The notes: generated by a model from the sequence alone, not told the origin. A stretch of DNA of 64,000 nt from Bog-473 sp963754445 (GCA_963754445.1 CAVWFT010000001.1:1550001-1614000), one strand, 5' to 3'; positions 26,115 to 35,705 are shown, counted from the stretch's first letter. A program made the numbers and translations.

Positions 26115-26256
26115 GCCGCCCTCCTTCGAACCACGCGAGATGGCCGGTGTCCCCGACCGCGACCGCGCCGAGGGAGCGGGTGACGATACAGGAACGTATC
26201 GGGAGGGGCAATACCGGACCGTACCGGGAGTCCTCGTCCCGGAGGGGGAGGCTGCT

Positions 26257-27036
26257 CTAGATCGCCGCTCCAGGGGCGCTCTGCAGGTTCAGGGTGGGCG
26301 GGCCGTCTTCCGCCCCGACCTCGGCGTGGGCCCCCATCGACTCGGAGCCCAATCCCCCACCATCGATCGCAGCCTGTGGCGTCGCCAGCGCGGGCGACTT
26401 GGGACGAACGCCCATGAGCGAATTGGCCGGCTGCACGTTCTCGTCGACCCACTTGAGGATGTCGCTCAGTGCGCCCCGCAGGCGATTGCGCTCCGATTCG
26501 AGGTGACGCGCCATGCTCTCGACGTCCGTGGCCAACTCCGTCCGCGTCGATTCGAGGCGTGCGACCTCGTCACGCAGCTTCTTGTTCGACTCGGCCTGCA
26601 TCTGCGCCGCCGTCGCCTCGGCCGCCGCGATGGACGCGCGGGCGGTCTCTTCGGCCTGGGAGACGATCGCCGCCGCCTCCGCCTCGCTCTCCCGCTTCGT
26701 CTGGTCGACGAACTTCTGGGCCAGCAGGAGGGTGCGCTGCAGCGTCTCGTCGGTCAGGGCGGGATCGCTCGGCGCCGCCGCGACGGGCGCCGCCTCGGCA
26801 GGCTCGGCCGGGGCCGGGGCCGCCCGCTTCTCGCGCTCGAGCTGCGCGATGCGATCGCTGGCCTGGCGCAGCCGTTCGTTCAGCTGGCGGACGTGCTCCT
26901 GCAGGCCTTCGGCCTCCTGGGCGGCCCTGTCCAGGTATTCGTCCACTTCATCGACGTTGTAGCCCTTGAGACCAAGGCGGAATTCGACGGTCCGCAAGGT
27001 GTCGAGGATCGAAGCGGGAGCTTGGGAATTGTCCAT
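26257..27036 (-). CDS. divIVA: DivIVA-domain cell-division/polar growth protein
   Basis: About 259 residues. N-terminal DivIVA domain: TVEFRLGLKGYNVDEVDEYL with the membrane-binding/coil start, then two long coiled coils (about 30-65 and 85-195) separated by an Ala/Pro/Glu linker. Gly/Ala-rich tail. The actinobacterial orthologue Wag31 directs polar wall growth; DivIVA binds curved membrane. ATG 27036 has GAAGG 5 nt before it. It lies at the end of the dcw cluster, as in mycobacteria. Confidence 0.93.
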   Translation of the reverse strand: MDNSQAPASILDTLRTVEFRLGLKGYNVDEVDEYLDRAAQEAEGLQEHVRQLNERLRQASDRIAQLEREKRAAPAPAEPAEAAPVAAAPSDPALTDETLQRTLLLAQKFVDQTKRESEAEAAAIVSQAEETARASIAAAEATAAQMQAESNKKLRDEVARLESTRTELATDVESMARHLESERNRLRGALSDILKWVDENVQPANSLMGVRPKSPALATPQAAIDGGGLGSESMGAHAEVGAEDGPPTLNLQSAPGAAI

Positions 27037-27084
27037 GACCTTCAAGCTTACCTATCCAATCCTGGGGTACCAGGCATCGGTTCT

Positions 27085-27345
27085 TCAGCCCTTCAGGACC
27101 GGTATCAGGACGATCTCCGCAACCAGCACGACGACGAGAAAGGACAGGTCAAGACCCCCGACGGGCCGAATGATCTGGCGCACCGGGCGGAGCACCGGTT
27201 CCACTGCTCGTGAAAGGAAGTACTGGACACGGGCTAGCGTCGTGCCGGGCTGGATGCGGAACCAACTCAGGAGCGCGTAGGGGATCATCACGAGCCAGAT
27301 ATAGGCCTCGATGAGCCAGGCGAGAAGCTGGAAAAGATTCACCAA
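27085..27345 (-). CDS. yggT: YggT-family membrane protein
   Basis: 86 residues with two hydrophobic segments (LIEAYIWLVMIPYALLSWF and the C-terminal FLVVVLVAEIVLIPVL) around the family loop LSRAVEPVLRPVRQIIRPVGGLD. YggT proteins sit between sepF and divIVA in many Gram-positives and are linked to division or osmotic stress; biochemical function is unknown. Start is TTG 27345 or GTG 27342. Confidence 0.9.
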   Translation of the reverse strand: MVNLFQLLAWLIEAYIWLVMIPYALLSWFRIQPGTTLARVQYFLSRAVEPVLRPVRQIIRPVGGLDLSFLVVVLVAEIVLIPVLKG

Positions 27346-27363
27346 CCAGTGAGGGTACTGGGG

Positions 27364-27969
27364 TTACTCGCGCCCGAAGCCGCGGTCGGCCAATCGCTGC
27401 CGTTCCTCGTCGGAAACCTTCACATTGGTGGGTGCCAGCAAGAACACCTGGTCGGCCACCTTTTCCATCTCGCCGCTGAGGGCATAGGTCACGCCGCTGC
27501 AGAAATCGATCATCCGGCGCTGCAGATCTCGGTCGGCCATCTGCAGGTTCACGATGACCGGACGGTTGTCCTTGAGCCGGTCCGCGATCTCCTTGGCGTC
27601 GCCGAAGCGCGACGGAGCCACGACGTGGACCTTGGCCGAGGGGTTGATGAGGGGTGCCGGCGAGGGCGAGGGCGTGAGCGTCGAATCGACGGGCATGGCC
27701 CGGACCGGGGTCGGCCGGGGCGCCACATTGCTCTGTGAGACCTTCGGCTGGGCCGGCACGGCGGACTCCCGGGGAATGGTCCTGACCCGGCTCATCCCTC
27801 CGCTGAACTCTTCGCTCTGCTCGTATTCGGCGGGGCGCGGCTCGACCCGGTTGCTGGTCGCGGCCGAGAATCCCCGCGGCGCGCGGTCCTCGAGGTCGTC
27901 GTACTCGTCGTACTCGTCATCGAGCAGGCCGAGATACACCATGGTCTTTTTCATGAACGAGGGTGACAT
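27364..27969 (-). CDS. sepF: Cell division protein SepF
   Basis: FtsZ membrane anchor, taking the place of FtsA in actinobacteria. 201 residues: an N-terminal amphipathic segment MSPSFMKKTMVYLGLLDD, an acidic linker, and the C-terminal SepF fold with VHVVAPSRFGDAKEIADRL, NRPVIVNLQMADRDLQRRM, IDFCSGVTYALSGEMEKV and FLLAPTNVKVS. ATG 27969 is preceded by GGAGAAGG at about 4-9 nt. No ftsA is present in this cluster, as expected with sepF. Confidence 0.95.
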   Translation of the reverse strand: MSPSFMKKTMVYLGLLDDEYDEYDDLEDRAPRGFSAATSNRVEPRPAEYEQSEEFSGGMSRVRTIPRESAVPAQPKVSQSNVAPRPTPVRAMPVDSTLTPSPSPAPLINPSAKVHVVAPSRFGDAKEIADRLKDNRPVIVNLQMADRDLQRRMIDFCSGVTYALSGEMEKVADQVFLLAPTNVKVSDEERQRLADRGFGRE

Positions 27970-28036
27970 ACCTTCTCCTGTTCTGGCACAGCGTAGTGCC
28001 TGCTCGCCAGGGGGACAGGGAGCCAGGACACCGCCT

Positions 28037-28777
28037 CTACGCTGGACCTGCACTCGTTCGGGGTGTCCGCTCACCGAAGAGGGCTCGCCCGATCCGGACC
28101 ATGGTCGAACCCGCCGCCACCGCCGCCTCCAGGTCCTCGCTCATGCCCATCGAGCGCTCCTCGAGACCCAGGTCATCGGCCAGACGCCGGACGACCTCGA
28201 AATTCGCCTGCGCCCTTCCCGGCGCCGCCACGGTCATGAGACCCCGAACGGCCAGGCCGAGCGACCTCAGGTCCGCGACCAGCGCCGGAACACCGGTTGG
28301 CGGGCATCCGTTGCGTCCGGGCAGTCCCGTGTCGTCCACCTGCACCAGCACGGCCGCCCCGGGGGAGAACTGGGCGATCCGGGCGCCCTCGACCTCGCGG
28401 GCCACGCTTTGCCAGAGACCCACGTGTCCGGCCAGGCCCGGCACCTTGTTGCGTTGGATGGAGCCCAAGAAGTGCCATGTCGGAGCGCCGGTGCCGTCCG
28501 GCCGAGCGGATACGGCAGCCGCCTTTTCGAGGAGCTCCGATGCGTAATTCTCCCCCACGTCTAAGAGCCCGGCCCCGAGCGCAGACTCCACGGCCCACGG
28601 GCCGAACCCCTTGGTCACGGCAATGATGCGGAGCTCGAGCGGGTCTCCCCCGGCGCGCTCGACGCGCGCCCGGACCGCTGCCAGCCTGGCTGCGACCTCG
28701 TCGCTAGCGGAGGAAGGAGGGGACGTCGAAATCGTCGTCGCCGATGTCGAACTCCTCGTCGTCCGAGCCGGTGGCAT
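28037..28777 (-). CDS. yggS: Pyridoxal-phosphate homeostasis protein (YggS/PLPBP)
   Basis: PLP-binding TIM-barrel protein, usually between ftsZ and sepF. Recognised by LRIIAVTKGF (PLP lysine), LLDVGENYASELLEKA, WHFLGSIQRNKV, VDDTGLPGRNGCP, LRGL-type VRGLMTVAAPG, and SMGMSEDLEAAVAAGSTMVRIG. The C-terminus ALFGERT is typical. The start is uncertain: after the ftsZ stop no ATG/GTG/TTG precedes DEVAARLAAVRARV, so I give ATG 28777, which overlaps ftsZ by 74 bp. A non-standard start (for example ATT 28717) close to the ftsZ stop is an alternative. Confidence 0.9.
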   Translation of the reverse strand: MPPARTTRSSTSATTISTSPPSSASDEVAARLAAVRARVERAGGDPLELRIIAVTKGFGPWAVESALGAGLLDVGENYASELLEKAAAVSARPDGTGAPTWHFLGSIQRNKVPGLAGHVGLWQSVAREVEGARIAQFSPGAAVLVQVDDTGLPGRNGCPPTGVPALVADLRSLGLAVRGLMTVAAPGRAQANFEVVRRLADDLGLEERSMGMSEDLEAAVAAGSTMVRIGRALFGERTPRTSAGPA

Positions 28778-29813
28778 CGGCGAAGATGTCGACCGGCTCG
28801 GGCGTGTCGAAGATCGACGCCACACGGTCGGCCGACTTGGCAGGGGCGGTGCCTTCTTCCCAGCGCTCGAAGCCGGCTGCGATCACCGTGACCCGCACCT
28901 CGTCACCCATGGTGTCGTCGATCACGGCGCCGAAGATGATGTTCGCGTCCGGATGTGCCACCGAGTGGATGATCTCCGCCGCCTCGTTGACCTCGAACAG
29001 ACCGAGATCGGACCCGCCGGCGATGTTGAGCAAGATGCCCCGAGCGCCCTCGATCGATGCTTCGAGAAGGGGCGACGTGATCGCGGCGCGAGCTGCGTTG
29101 GCCGCCCGTCCTTCGCCGATCGACGAGCCGATGCCCATGATGGCCGTCCCCGCGTTGATCATGACCATCTTGACGTCGGCGAAGTCGGTGTTGATCAGGC
29201 CCGGAACGGTGATGAGATCGGTGATGCCTCGCACGCCCTGCACCAACACCTCGTCGGCCATCTTGAAGGCGTTGAGCATGCTCGTCTTGTCGTTCGAGGC
29301 GGTCAGCAACCGGTCGTTCGGGATGACGATCAGCGTGTCGACCTTTTCCTTGAGGGTCTGGATGCCCTTCTCGGCCTGCATCGCCCGACGGCGCCCCTCG
29401 AAGGTGAACGGTCGGGTGACCACCCCGATGGTCAGCGCACCGGCGTTCTTGGCGATCTCGGCCACCACTGGTGCAGCCCCGGTACCGGTGCCCCCACCCT
29501 CCCCGGCCGTGATGAAGACCATGTCGGAACCCTGTAACGCTTCCTCGATGTCCGCCCGGTGTTCCTCGGCAGCCTGCCGTCCGACTTCGGGGTCACTGCC
29601 GGCGCCGAGTCCACGGGTGAGCTGGCGCCCGATATCGAGCTTGAGGTCGGCGTCGCTCATCAGGAGGGCCTGTGCATCGGTGTTGGCGGCGATGAACTCG
29701 ACGTTGCGCAACCCCGAGTCGATCATCCGATTCACGGCGTTGACGCCACCTCCGCCGACCCCAACCACCTTGATCACTGCCAGGTAGTTCCCCTGGGATG
29801 GCACGGTCGTCAT
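28704..29813 (-). CDS. ftsZ: Cell division GTPase FtsZ
   Basis: Tubulin homologue forming the division ring. 369 residues; VVGVGGGGVNAVNRMI, the tubulin signature GGGTGTG at residues 106-112, the T7-loop region NTDFADVKMVMINAGTAIMG with the catalytic acidic residue, and a conserved C-terminal tail ending DFDVPSFLR that binds SepF/FtsW-type partners. GGGAG precedes ATG 29813. A 179-bp gap separates it from ftsQ, so a separate ftsZ promoter is plausible. Confidence 0.98.
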   Translation of the reverse strand: MTTVPSQGNYLAVIKVVGVGGGGVNAVNRMIDSGLRNVEFIAANTDAQALLMSDADLKLDIGRQLTRGLGAGSDPEVGRQAAEEHRADIEEALQGSDMVFITAGEGGGTGTGAAPVVAEIAKNAGALTIGVVTRPFTFEGRRRAMQAEKGIQTLKEKVDTLIVIPNDRLLTASNDKTSMLNAFKMADEVLVQGVRGITDLITVPGLINTDFADVKMVMINAGTAIMGIGSSIGEGRAANAARAAITSPLLEASIEGARGILLNIAGGSDLGLFEVNEAAEIIHSVAHPDANIIFGAVIDDTMGDEVRVTVIAAGFERWEEGTAPAKSADRVASIFDTPEPVDIFADATGSDDEEFDIGDDDFDVPSFLR

Positions 29814-29992
29814 GAACTCCCTCGTCTCCGGGTCGATCGCCGACCGATCGCTCGCTGTGTGTTTCCGCCCAGCGCTGCCGGGAGCGTGAGGCCAGCGACC
29901 AATCCCTGAACCTTTTGGGAAGGTTGAAGTTCACAGTACGGCAACGTGGCCCCACCATACGGGGGGTGTTCGGGCAGGTCAAGCATCCTGCG

Positions 29993-30805
29993 TCACCCTG
30001 GCGTCACGGTCGGCGCGTCCGGGACACTCACGTCTATGACGTCGCCAACATGGAGGGTTGCACCGGCGAGGATGGACGAGACGTCCTCGTACTTTGCCGT
30101 CAGTTGGGTGGGCGTTCCGATGTCCACGGCGATGGGCGTCGTCATCGAGAGCTGAACCCAGCCACCCGGCTCGACCGTCACCTCCGTCACTTGGGCGGAA
30201 AAAGAGGCGGGCAGGGTCGTCGCCACTTTGAGCCCGACCTGGTCCTTGGCCGAAAGCACCGTCCCGACCGCCCCGGGCGTCTCGGGCAGGGAGAGAAGCA
30301 GCAACCCGGGCGGGCGGGCCCCCGGTCCCACCTGGAGGACCCGACCGGCCGCGCTCAGGATGGCCCACTTGGAGCCCGGCACCCCGACGATGAAACGGGG
30401 AACCTCCTCGGTGATGGCGATGCGCACCCCATCCGGCCAGGACACGTGGACGGCGGCCGACTCGACCCAGGGCAGCCGCTCGAGGCGAGTGGCGGCGGCT
30501 CCCCCGTCGACGTCGAGCAGCGGTGGATGGCTGGAGAGCCCGGCGGCGGCCACCACCTGGGCGGCCGACTCGTGTGCATTGCCCGTGACCGTGATGCTGC
30601 GGGCGGAGAACAGGGGCGAGTGGAGCACGAACCAGGCCAACGCGAGGACCGAGACGAGAACGAGGGCGCCCACCAGGAGGTACAGGCGGCGGCGTCCTTG
30701 TTGTCGGATGACGGCGGTGCGGCGCGCCGAGATCCGCGGGTCCATGCGGCCGCCCAGGCGACGCTGACCGCTCGGCCGGGTTTTCTCCGCGACAGGCGGC
30801 GTCAC
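29993..30805 (-). CDS. ftsQ: Cell division protein FtsQ/DivIB
   Basis: Bitopic membrane protein of the divisome. 270 residues: cytoplasmic basic tail to about residue 40, one membrane helix (LYLLVGALVLVSVLALAWFV), then the POTRA domain starting ARSITVTGNAHESAAQVV and LERLPWVESAAVHVSWPDGV, followed by the beta domain. The GTG start overlaps the murB stop as GTGA. Confidence 0.93.
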   Translation of the reverse strand: MTPPVAEKTRPSGQRRLGGRMDPRISARRTAVIRQQGRRRLYLLVGALVLVSVLALAWFVLHSPLFSARSITVTGNAHESAAQVVAAAGLSSHPPLLDVDGGAAATRLERLPWVESAAVHVSWPDGVRIAITEEVPRFIVGVPGSKWAILSAAGRVLQVGPGARPPGLLLLSLPETPGAVGTVLSAKDQVGLKVATTLPASFSAQVTEVTVEPGGWVQLSMTTPIAVDIGTPTQLTAKYEDVSSILAGATLHVGDVIDVSVPDAPTVTPG

Positions 30806-31833
30806 GAGCCTTCGACCTGGTGCACGACCACGGGGCCAGTCTTCCCGCCGTCAAAGCCCAAAAGGCGGACCTCGGCCTGCAGCAGCACCCCGTGCCGCTG
30901 GGCCACCGCGTCACGGACGTGTTCCATCAGGGCCCGGACATCGGCCGCCCGACCTCCCGTGTCGGCCTGGATGAAATTGGCGTGCTTGGTCGACACCTGC
31001 GCGGTACCGATACGGAAGCCCTTCAGTCCGGCGTCTTCGATCAGCCGGCCGGCGGAATCACCTTGGGGGTTGGTGAAGACCGATCCGGCATTCGATCCTC
31101 CGGGCTGGTGCTCGCGCCGCCAGCGGACGATCTCCGACAGCTCCGCACGCTCCGCCTCCGCCGATCCAGGGCTGACTGCGAGCTCGGCGCCAAGCACCAG
31201 CTCGGTCGGCTGGATCGAGGAGGTCCGATAGCCGTACTGAAGCCGGGCCACGTCGTCGACGCCTTCACGGTCCCGCACGATGTCGACCCAGGTGTAGCGG
31301 CGCAGGCACTGAGCCATGTCGGATCCGTGACCTCCCGCGTTCATGCGGACCGCACCACCGACCGAGCCCGGGACACCAACGGCCCAGGAGAGGCCGGACC
31401 AGCCTGCGTCGGCGACCCGACGCGCCATCACGGGAAGCGCCAGGGCGGCACCCGCCTGCACGGTGGCCTCACCCGAATCCCCCGGCCCGACCCCGCTCCC
31501 GTCCCCGTCCCCGTCCCGAGGGAGATCGAGGCCGGCGAAGCCGCTGCCGAGATGCAGCACGAGACCGGCGAAACCCGAATCGGCGACCAGCAGGTTCGAG
31601 CCGCGACCGATCACGAACACCGCCAGCGCCTCGGCGTCCTGGCCGAGGGTCCCCATCACCTTCCGGCATGCGGCACGGACCACGTCGAGATCGTCGGGGT
31701 CCTCCAGGTCGGCGAAGAGGGCCGCCGATCCACCGACGCCGTACGTCGTCATCGGACCCAGGGGCTCGTCACGGCGGGCTCTCGGCCCGAGGACGTCGGC
31801 CAACGCCTCGAGCACGGATGGACCGCTCACCAC
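30802..31833 (-). CDS. murB: UDP-N-acetylenolpyruvoylglucosamine reductase
   Basis: FAD enzyme completing UDP-MurNAc. 343 residues. FAD-domain TTYGVGGSAALFADLED, IGRGSNLLVADSGFAGLVL, GVPGSVGGAVRMNAGGHG, and the C-terminal half with YGYRTSSIQ, GSVFTNPQGDSAGRLIEDAGLKG (catalytic Ser) and STKHANFIQ. An acidic/glycine insertion (DGDGDGSGVGPGDSGE) lies in the FAD domain. Start GTG 31833 or GTG 31830; the latter overlaps the murC stop as GTGA. Confidence 0.95.
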   Translation of the reverse strand: MVSGPSVLEALADVLGPRARRDEPLGPMTTYGVGGSAALFADLEDPDDLDVVRAACRKVMGTLGQDAEALAVFVIGRGSNLLVADSGFAGLVLHLGSGFAGLDLPRDGDGDGSGVGPGDSGEATVQAGAALALPVMARRVADAGWSGLSWAVGVPGSVGGAVRMNAGGHGSDMAQCLRRYTWVDIVRDREGVDDVARLQYGYRTSSIQPTELVLGAELAVSPGSAEAERAELSEIVRWRREHQPGGSNAGSVFTNPQGDSAGRLIEDAGLKGFRIGTAQVSTKHANFIQADTGGRAADVRALMEHVRDAVAQRHGVLLQAEVRLLGFDGGKTGPVVVHQVEGS

Positions 31834-33242
31834 GTCGGCGCATCGAGGAGCTCGTCGGGGAGCGCCGTCAGGTCACCGGCTCCCAAGGTGAGGCACAGAT
31901 CCCCACTCCGGAGGTTTTCGCCGACCGCCTCGCGCACCTGTTCCCACCCCGGCGCATAGAAGACGGTCAACCGAGGATCCTGCGTGCGGACGGCGTCGAC
32001 GACGAGTCGGCCCGAGACGCCGGGCACCGGAACCTCCCCCGCGCTGTAGACGTCGGTCACGACCAGGAGGTCGGCGTCGGTGAACGCCGTTCCGAACTGC
32101 TCCGAGAGGGCGGCGGTACGGGAGAACCGGTGGGGCTGGAAGACGGCGACGATGCGGGACCATCCTCCCGTCTTCGCCGTCGCCAGCGCGGCGCGGACTT
32201 CGGTCGGCAGGTGTGCGTAGTCATCCACGAAGGTCACTCCGTTGGCTTCGCCCCGAAACTCGAAGCGCCTGGTGACCCCCGCAAACCTGGCCAGGGCGGT
32301 CTTGGCCGCGTCGAATGGGGCACCCACCTGGAGCGCAGCCACGGCCGCCACGGCCGCATTCCGTGCGTTGTGGAGTCCCGGCACACCGATGTGCAGCGCA
32401 CCGAGATCGCCTTCGGGCCCACGCAGAGTGAAGGACACCGAGCTGCGGGCCAACTCCAGGTCGGTGAGGGCGTAGGTGGCGTCGCCCGTCGAGGCCACCG
32501 TCACGGCGTCACTGGCACGTCCGATGGCGGCCGCCTCCGGATCGTCCGCGCAGACCACCGCCCCCTCGGTCGCGGCGTCGACGAACTCGGAGAAGGCACG
32601 GCGAAGGTCGTCGAACGTTCCGTAGTAGTCGAGGTGGTCCGCCTCGACGTTGGTGAGGACGGCCAGGTCGGGTCGGATGGCCCGGAATGTTCCGTAGCTC
32701 TCGTCCGCCTCCACGACCAGCCACTCCCCGGAGTCCCACACGGCGTTCGTCCCGATCTCGTTGACGTCGGCGCCGATCACGAAGGAGGGCCGCAAACCGG
32801 CCTCCACGAGGATCAACGAGAGCATCGAGGCGGTCGTGGTCTTCCCGTGGGTCCCGGCCACGGCCAGGCAACGCCTGGTGGCGCAGATCGAGGCCAGCAT
32901 CCGGGACCGGGGAACGATGGCCACGCCCAGCGTGGTCGCCTCCACGAGCTCGACGTTGCCGGGCTGGACGGCGGGCGAGTAGGTGACCGCGTCCAGTGAT
33001 CCGATGTTCTCGGCCCGGTGCCCGATCGCCACGGAGATGCCGTGCGAGCGCAGGCGCTCGGCCACCGGGGAGTCGCGCAGATCGGATCCCGAGACCGAGT
33101 GGCCCATGGCGCGCAGGACGAGACCGATGGCGCTCATCCCGGCGCCCCCGATCCCGACGATGTGGATGCGGCGTGGCGTGGAGAGATCGATCATCTCGGG
33201 GTCGCTGCCTTCGTCACGGTTGCCTGCGTCCTCAACGGGCAT
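31827..33242 (-). CDS. murC: UDP-N-acetylmuramate--L-alanine ligase
   Basis: Adds L-Ala to UDP-MurNAc. About 471 residues: RIHIVGIGGAGMSAIGLVL, ATP loop VAGTHGKTTTASMLS, VVEADESYGTF, TNVEADHLDYYGTF, HNARNAAVAAVAAL, VDDYAHLPTEVRAAL and QPHRFSRTAAL. Start ATG 33242 overlaps murG by 11 bp; ATG 33194, which gives MIDLSTPRRIHIVG, is equally possible. The next gene is murB through a GTGA-type overlap. Confidence 0.96.
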   Translation of the reverse strand: MPVEDAGNRDEGSDPEMIDLSTPRRIHIVGIGGAGMSAIGLVLRAMGHSVSGSDLRDSPVAERLRSHGISVAIGHRAENIGSLDAVTYSPAVQPGNVELVEATTLGVAIVPRSRMLASICATRRCLAVAGTHGKTTTASMLSLILVEAGLRPSFVIGADVNEIGTNAVWDSGEWLVVEADESYGTFRAIRPDLAVLTNVEADHLDYYGTFDDLRRAFSEFVDAATEGAVVCADDPEAAAIGRASDAVTVASTGDATYALTDLELARSSVSFTLRGPEGDLGALHIGVPGLHNARNAAVAAVAALQVGAPFDAAKTALARFAGVTRRFEFRGEANGVTFVDDYAHLPTEVRAALATAKTGGWSRIVAVFQPHRFSRTAALSEQFGTAFTDADLLVVTDVYSAGEVPVPGVSGRLVVDAVRTQDPRLTVFYAPGWEQVREAVGENLRSGDLCLTLGAGDLTALPDELLDAPTW

Positions 33243-34377
33243 GAGCGTCCACCAGTTCGGCGACACGGTCGGCGGCGTCACGATGCCCCAGTCCGCGCGC
33301 TGCCTCACGCATCGCATGGAGGCGGGCGGGATCCGACAGGAGGGCATCGAGCTCGCCCGCCAGCCGTGATCCGTTGCATTCCGGGTCCGGCAGGTGGACG
33401 GCCGCGCCGATCCGGACGAGGGCCTCGGCGTTCTTTGTCTGGTGGTCGCGCGGCGCTCCGGGAAGGGGCACCAGGATGGCGGGGACGCCGGCGATCAGGA
33501 GCTCGGCCACGGTCATGGCGCCCGCTCGCGTCACACAGACGTCGGCCGCCGCGTACAGGTCGGCCATCCGGTCTTCGAAGGGCACCACGCGGTAGCACAA
33601 GGCACCGTTCCCCATCGTTTCGCCGCCGGACTCGTCGGCTGTCGTGAAGTCCTCGAAGTCCCGACGACCCGTCACGTGGTAGAGCGATCGGGGCCCCCGG
33701 CCGCGGCCCCGCCACGAGCGAGCCACCTCGGCCACGGCCCGATTGATGTGCCGAGCACCCAGAGATCCGCCGAAGGCGGCGACCGTCGGTCGATCCGGCG
33801 GAAGCCCCAGCGCCTCACGACCACGGGCCTGCCCGTCGTCGGAACGGTCGAGCGAGGCGAGCTCGCTGCGCACGGGCGTGCCGGTCACGTGGGCCCGGGG
33901 CAGGCCGGTGTCGGGGAAGGCCACCGCGTTGGCCACCGCAAAGCGACCCAGCAGGCCGTTGACGGCACCCGGGACGGCGTCGGTGGTCATGGAAACCAGC
34001 GGGACCCGAGTCAGGAGGGCCGCCAACCCGGCCGGGAAGCTCGCGTAGCCACCCACGATGACCACGACCCGGGGGCGCCGGGCGACGAACGAGGCCAGCG
34101 CCTGCGCACAGGCCCAGACGAGTCCGGCCGCGGCGCCGAGATTGGTGACGAGGGCCCTCGGAGCGAAACTGCGGCGGATCCCCCGTCCGGGCAGCAGCGT
34201 GTAGGGGAACTCGAGGGTCGGCCAGGTCGTGGCTTCGTGTCCTCGACGCGATCCGAAGAACTCGATCGTCTTGGCCTCGTGCCCGCGCCGCACGAGTGCC
34301 CGTGCGATCTCCAGGGAGGGAACGACGTGGCCACCGGTCCCGCCGCCCGCGATCACGGCTCCGCGCCGCGCGCTCAC
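33232..34377 (-). CDS. murG: UDP-GlcNAc--undecaprenyl-PP-MurNAc-pentapeptide GlcNAc transferase
   Basis: Makes lipid II at the inner membrane face. About 381 residues: VIAGGGTGGHVVPSLEIARAL at the start, VVVIVGGYASFPAGLAAL, FGGSLGARHINRAV in the nucleotide domain, and VTRAGAMTVAELLIAGVPAILVPLP with DHQTKNAEALV. GTG 34377 overlaps the ftsW stop as GTGA. A rather Arg-rich linker (SWRGRGRGPRS) lies in the C-terminal domain. Confidence 0.96.
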   Translation of the reverse strand: MSARRGAVIAGGGTGGHVVPSLEIARALVRRGHEAKTIEFFGSRRGHEATTWPTLEFPYTLLPGRGIRRSFAPRALVTNLGAAAGLVWACAQALASFVARRPRVVVIVGGYASFPAGLAALLTRVPLVSMTTDAVPGAVNGLLGRFAVANAVAFPDTGLPRAHVTGTPVRSELASLDRSDDGQARGREALGLPPDRPTVAAFGGSLGARHINRAVAEVARSWRGRGRGPRSLYHVTGRRDFEDFTTADESGGETMGNGALCYRVVPFEDRMADLYAAADVCVTRAGAMTVAELLIAGVPAILVPLPGAPRDHQTKNAEALVRIGAAVHLPDPECNGSRLAGELDALLSDPARLHAMREAARGLGHRDAADRVAELVDAHAR

Positions 34378-35705
34378 CGACCCCGGCCGGGACGGGCAAC
34401 GCGGCCCGCCGACCGATTCCTGTTTCCATGCGTGTTTCCATGCGCGCTTCGGGACGGGCCGGGCAGCGCGCGGATCGATGGGCCCGCCTCGCCCAGCCGG
34501 GCGACGTTCACCAGGATTCCGGCTGCAGCCAGTGTGATGACGAGCGACGAACCACCGAAGGAGATGAAGGGCAACGGGATCCCCGTCACCGGGAGCAGCC
34601 CGACGACGGCGCCGACATTGATGATGGTCTCGGCGGCCACCCATGCCACCAGACCCAGGGCCAGCAAGGCCCCGAAGCGATCCTTGGCCCGGGTGGCGGC
34701 CCGGATCCCCAGCCACATGAAGGTGGCCAGGAGGACGAGGACGAAGACGGCTCCGAGGATTCCCAGCTGTTCGCCGATCACCGAGAAGATGAAATCCGTG
34801 TGTGCGTTCGGGAGATACCCCCATTGGGCCTGACCACCGCCGATGCCCGCGCCGAACAAGTGTCCAGAACCCAGACCAAGCAGCGATTGTTGGACCTGGT
34901 ACCCCGAGCCCGAGCTGTGGGCGGAAGGATCCACGAAGGACAGGAGCCGGGCCCGGCGGTACGGAGATGACATGCCGACGATGACCGCCAGCACGAGCAA
35001 TGCCCCCATGACCTTCATGACGGGGCCGAGTCGGACCCCCGAGACGAAGAGCAACGCCAACGCGATGAAACCGAGGACCATCGCGGTCCCCATGTCTGGT
35101 TGCGCCAGGATCAAGACGCCGGCGCATCCCGTGACGAGCAGCACGGGACCGATGATGCGCCGGTCGGTCGAGTCCTGGTCGAGTCGCCGAGTGATGAAGT
35201 CGGCCGCAAAAATCGTGAGCGCCAGCTTCATCAGCTCGGAAGGTTGCAGACGGAACTGCCCGAATCCGACCCAGCGGCTCGAGCCCTGGACGTGGACGCC
35301 GAGGCCCGGGACCAGCACCACGAACAGGAGCCCGAAGGTGACCAGGAGCAGGATCGGACTGAACCTGCGCAGCTTCCGGTAGTCGAATCGAAGAGCCAGA
35401 GAGAACGCGATGGCGCCGAGAGCCATCCACATGGCCTCTCGGATGAAGATGGCCCAAGGACTCCCGTAGGTGGCGATCGAGATCACGGTCGAGGCGGAAC
35501 CCACCATGACGAGACCAATGACACACAGCAGGCCGACGACCGCGATCAAAAGGGTGGCCGTGGACACCTGCCGACCGGCGATCCGCAGGCTCGAGTCCTT
35601 GGCCGACGGCGGCGCCGCCGGAGCCCGGCCCGACGATTGCGGGCGCACACCGGGTCGTGACCGTGCCGAAACGGTGCCTGCCGTGGTTCCCGACGATGGC
35701 GTCAT
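34374..35705 (-). CDS. ftsW: Lipid II polymerase/flippase-family protein FtsW
   Basis: SEDS-family glycosyltransferase of the divisome. About 443 residues with ten membrane segments. SEDS signatures: GSSRWVGFGQFRLQPSELMKL, AQPDMGTAMVLGFIAL, a catalytic-loop region containing SYQ-like GSGYQVQQSLLGLGSGHLFG, and LPVTGIPLPFISFGGSSL. N-terminal 45 residues and C-terminal 35 residues are basic/low complexity. AGGG lies 4 nt before ATG 35705; the stop overlaps murG. Confidence 0.95.
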   Translation of the reverse strand: MTPSSGTTAGTVSARSRPGVRPQSSGRAPAAPPSAKDSSLRIAGRQVSTATLLIAVVGLLCVIGLVMVGSASTVISIATYGSPWAIFIREAMWMALGAIAFSLALRFDYRKLRRFSPILLLVTFGLLFVVLVPGLGVHVQGSSRWVGFGQFRLQPSELMKLALTIFAADFITRRLDQDSTDRRIIGPVLLVTGCAGVLILAQPDMGTAMVLGFIALALLFVSGVRLGPVMKVMGALLVLAVIVGMSSPYRRARLLSFVDPSAHSSGSGYQVQQSLLGLGSGHLFGAGIGGGQAQWGYLPNAHTDFIFSVIGEQLGILGAVFVLVLLATFMWLGIRAATRAKDRFGALLALGLVAWVAAETIINVGAVVGLLPVTGIPLPFISFGGSSLVITLAAAGILVNVARLGEAGPSIRALPGPSRSAHGNTHGNRNRSAGRVARPGRGR

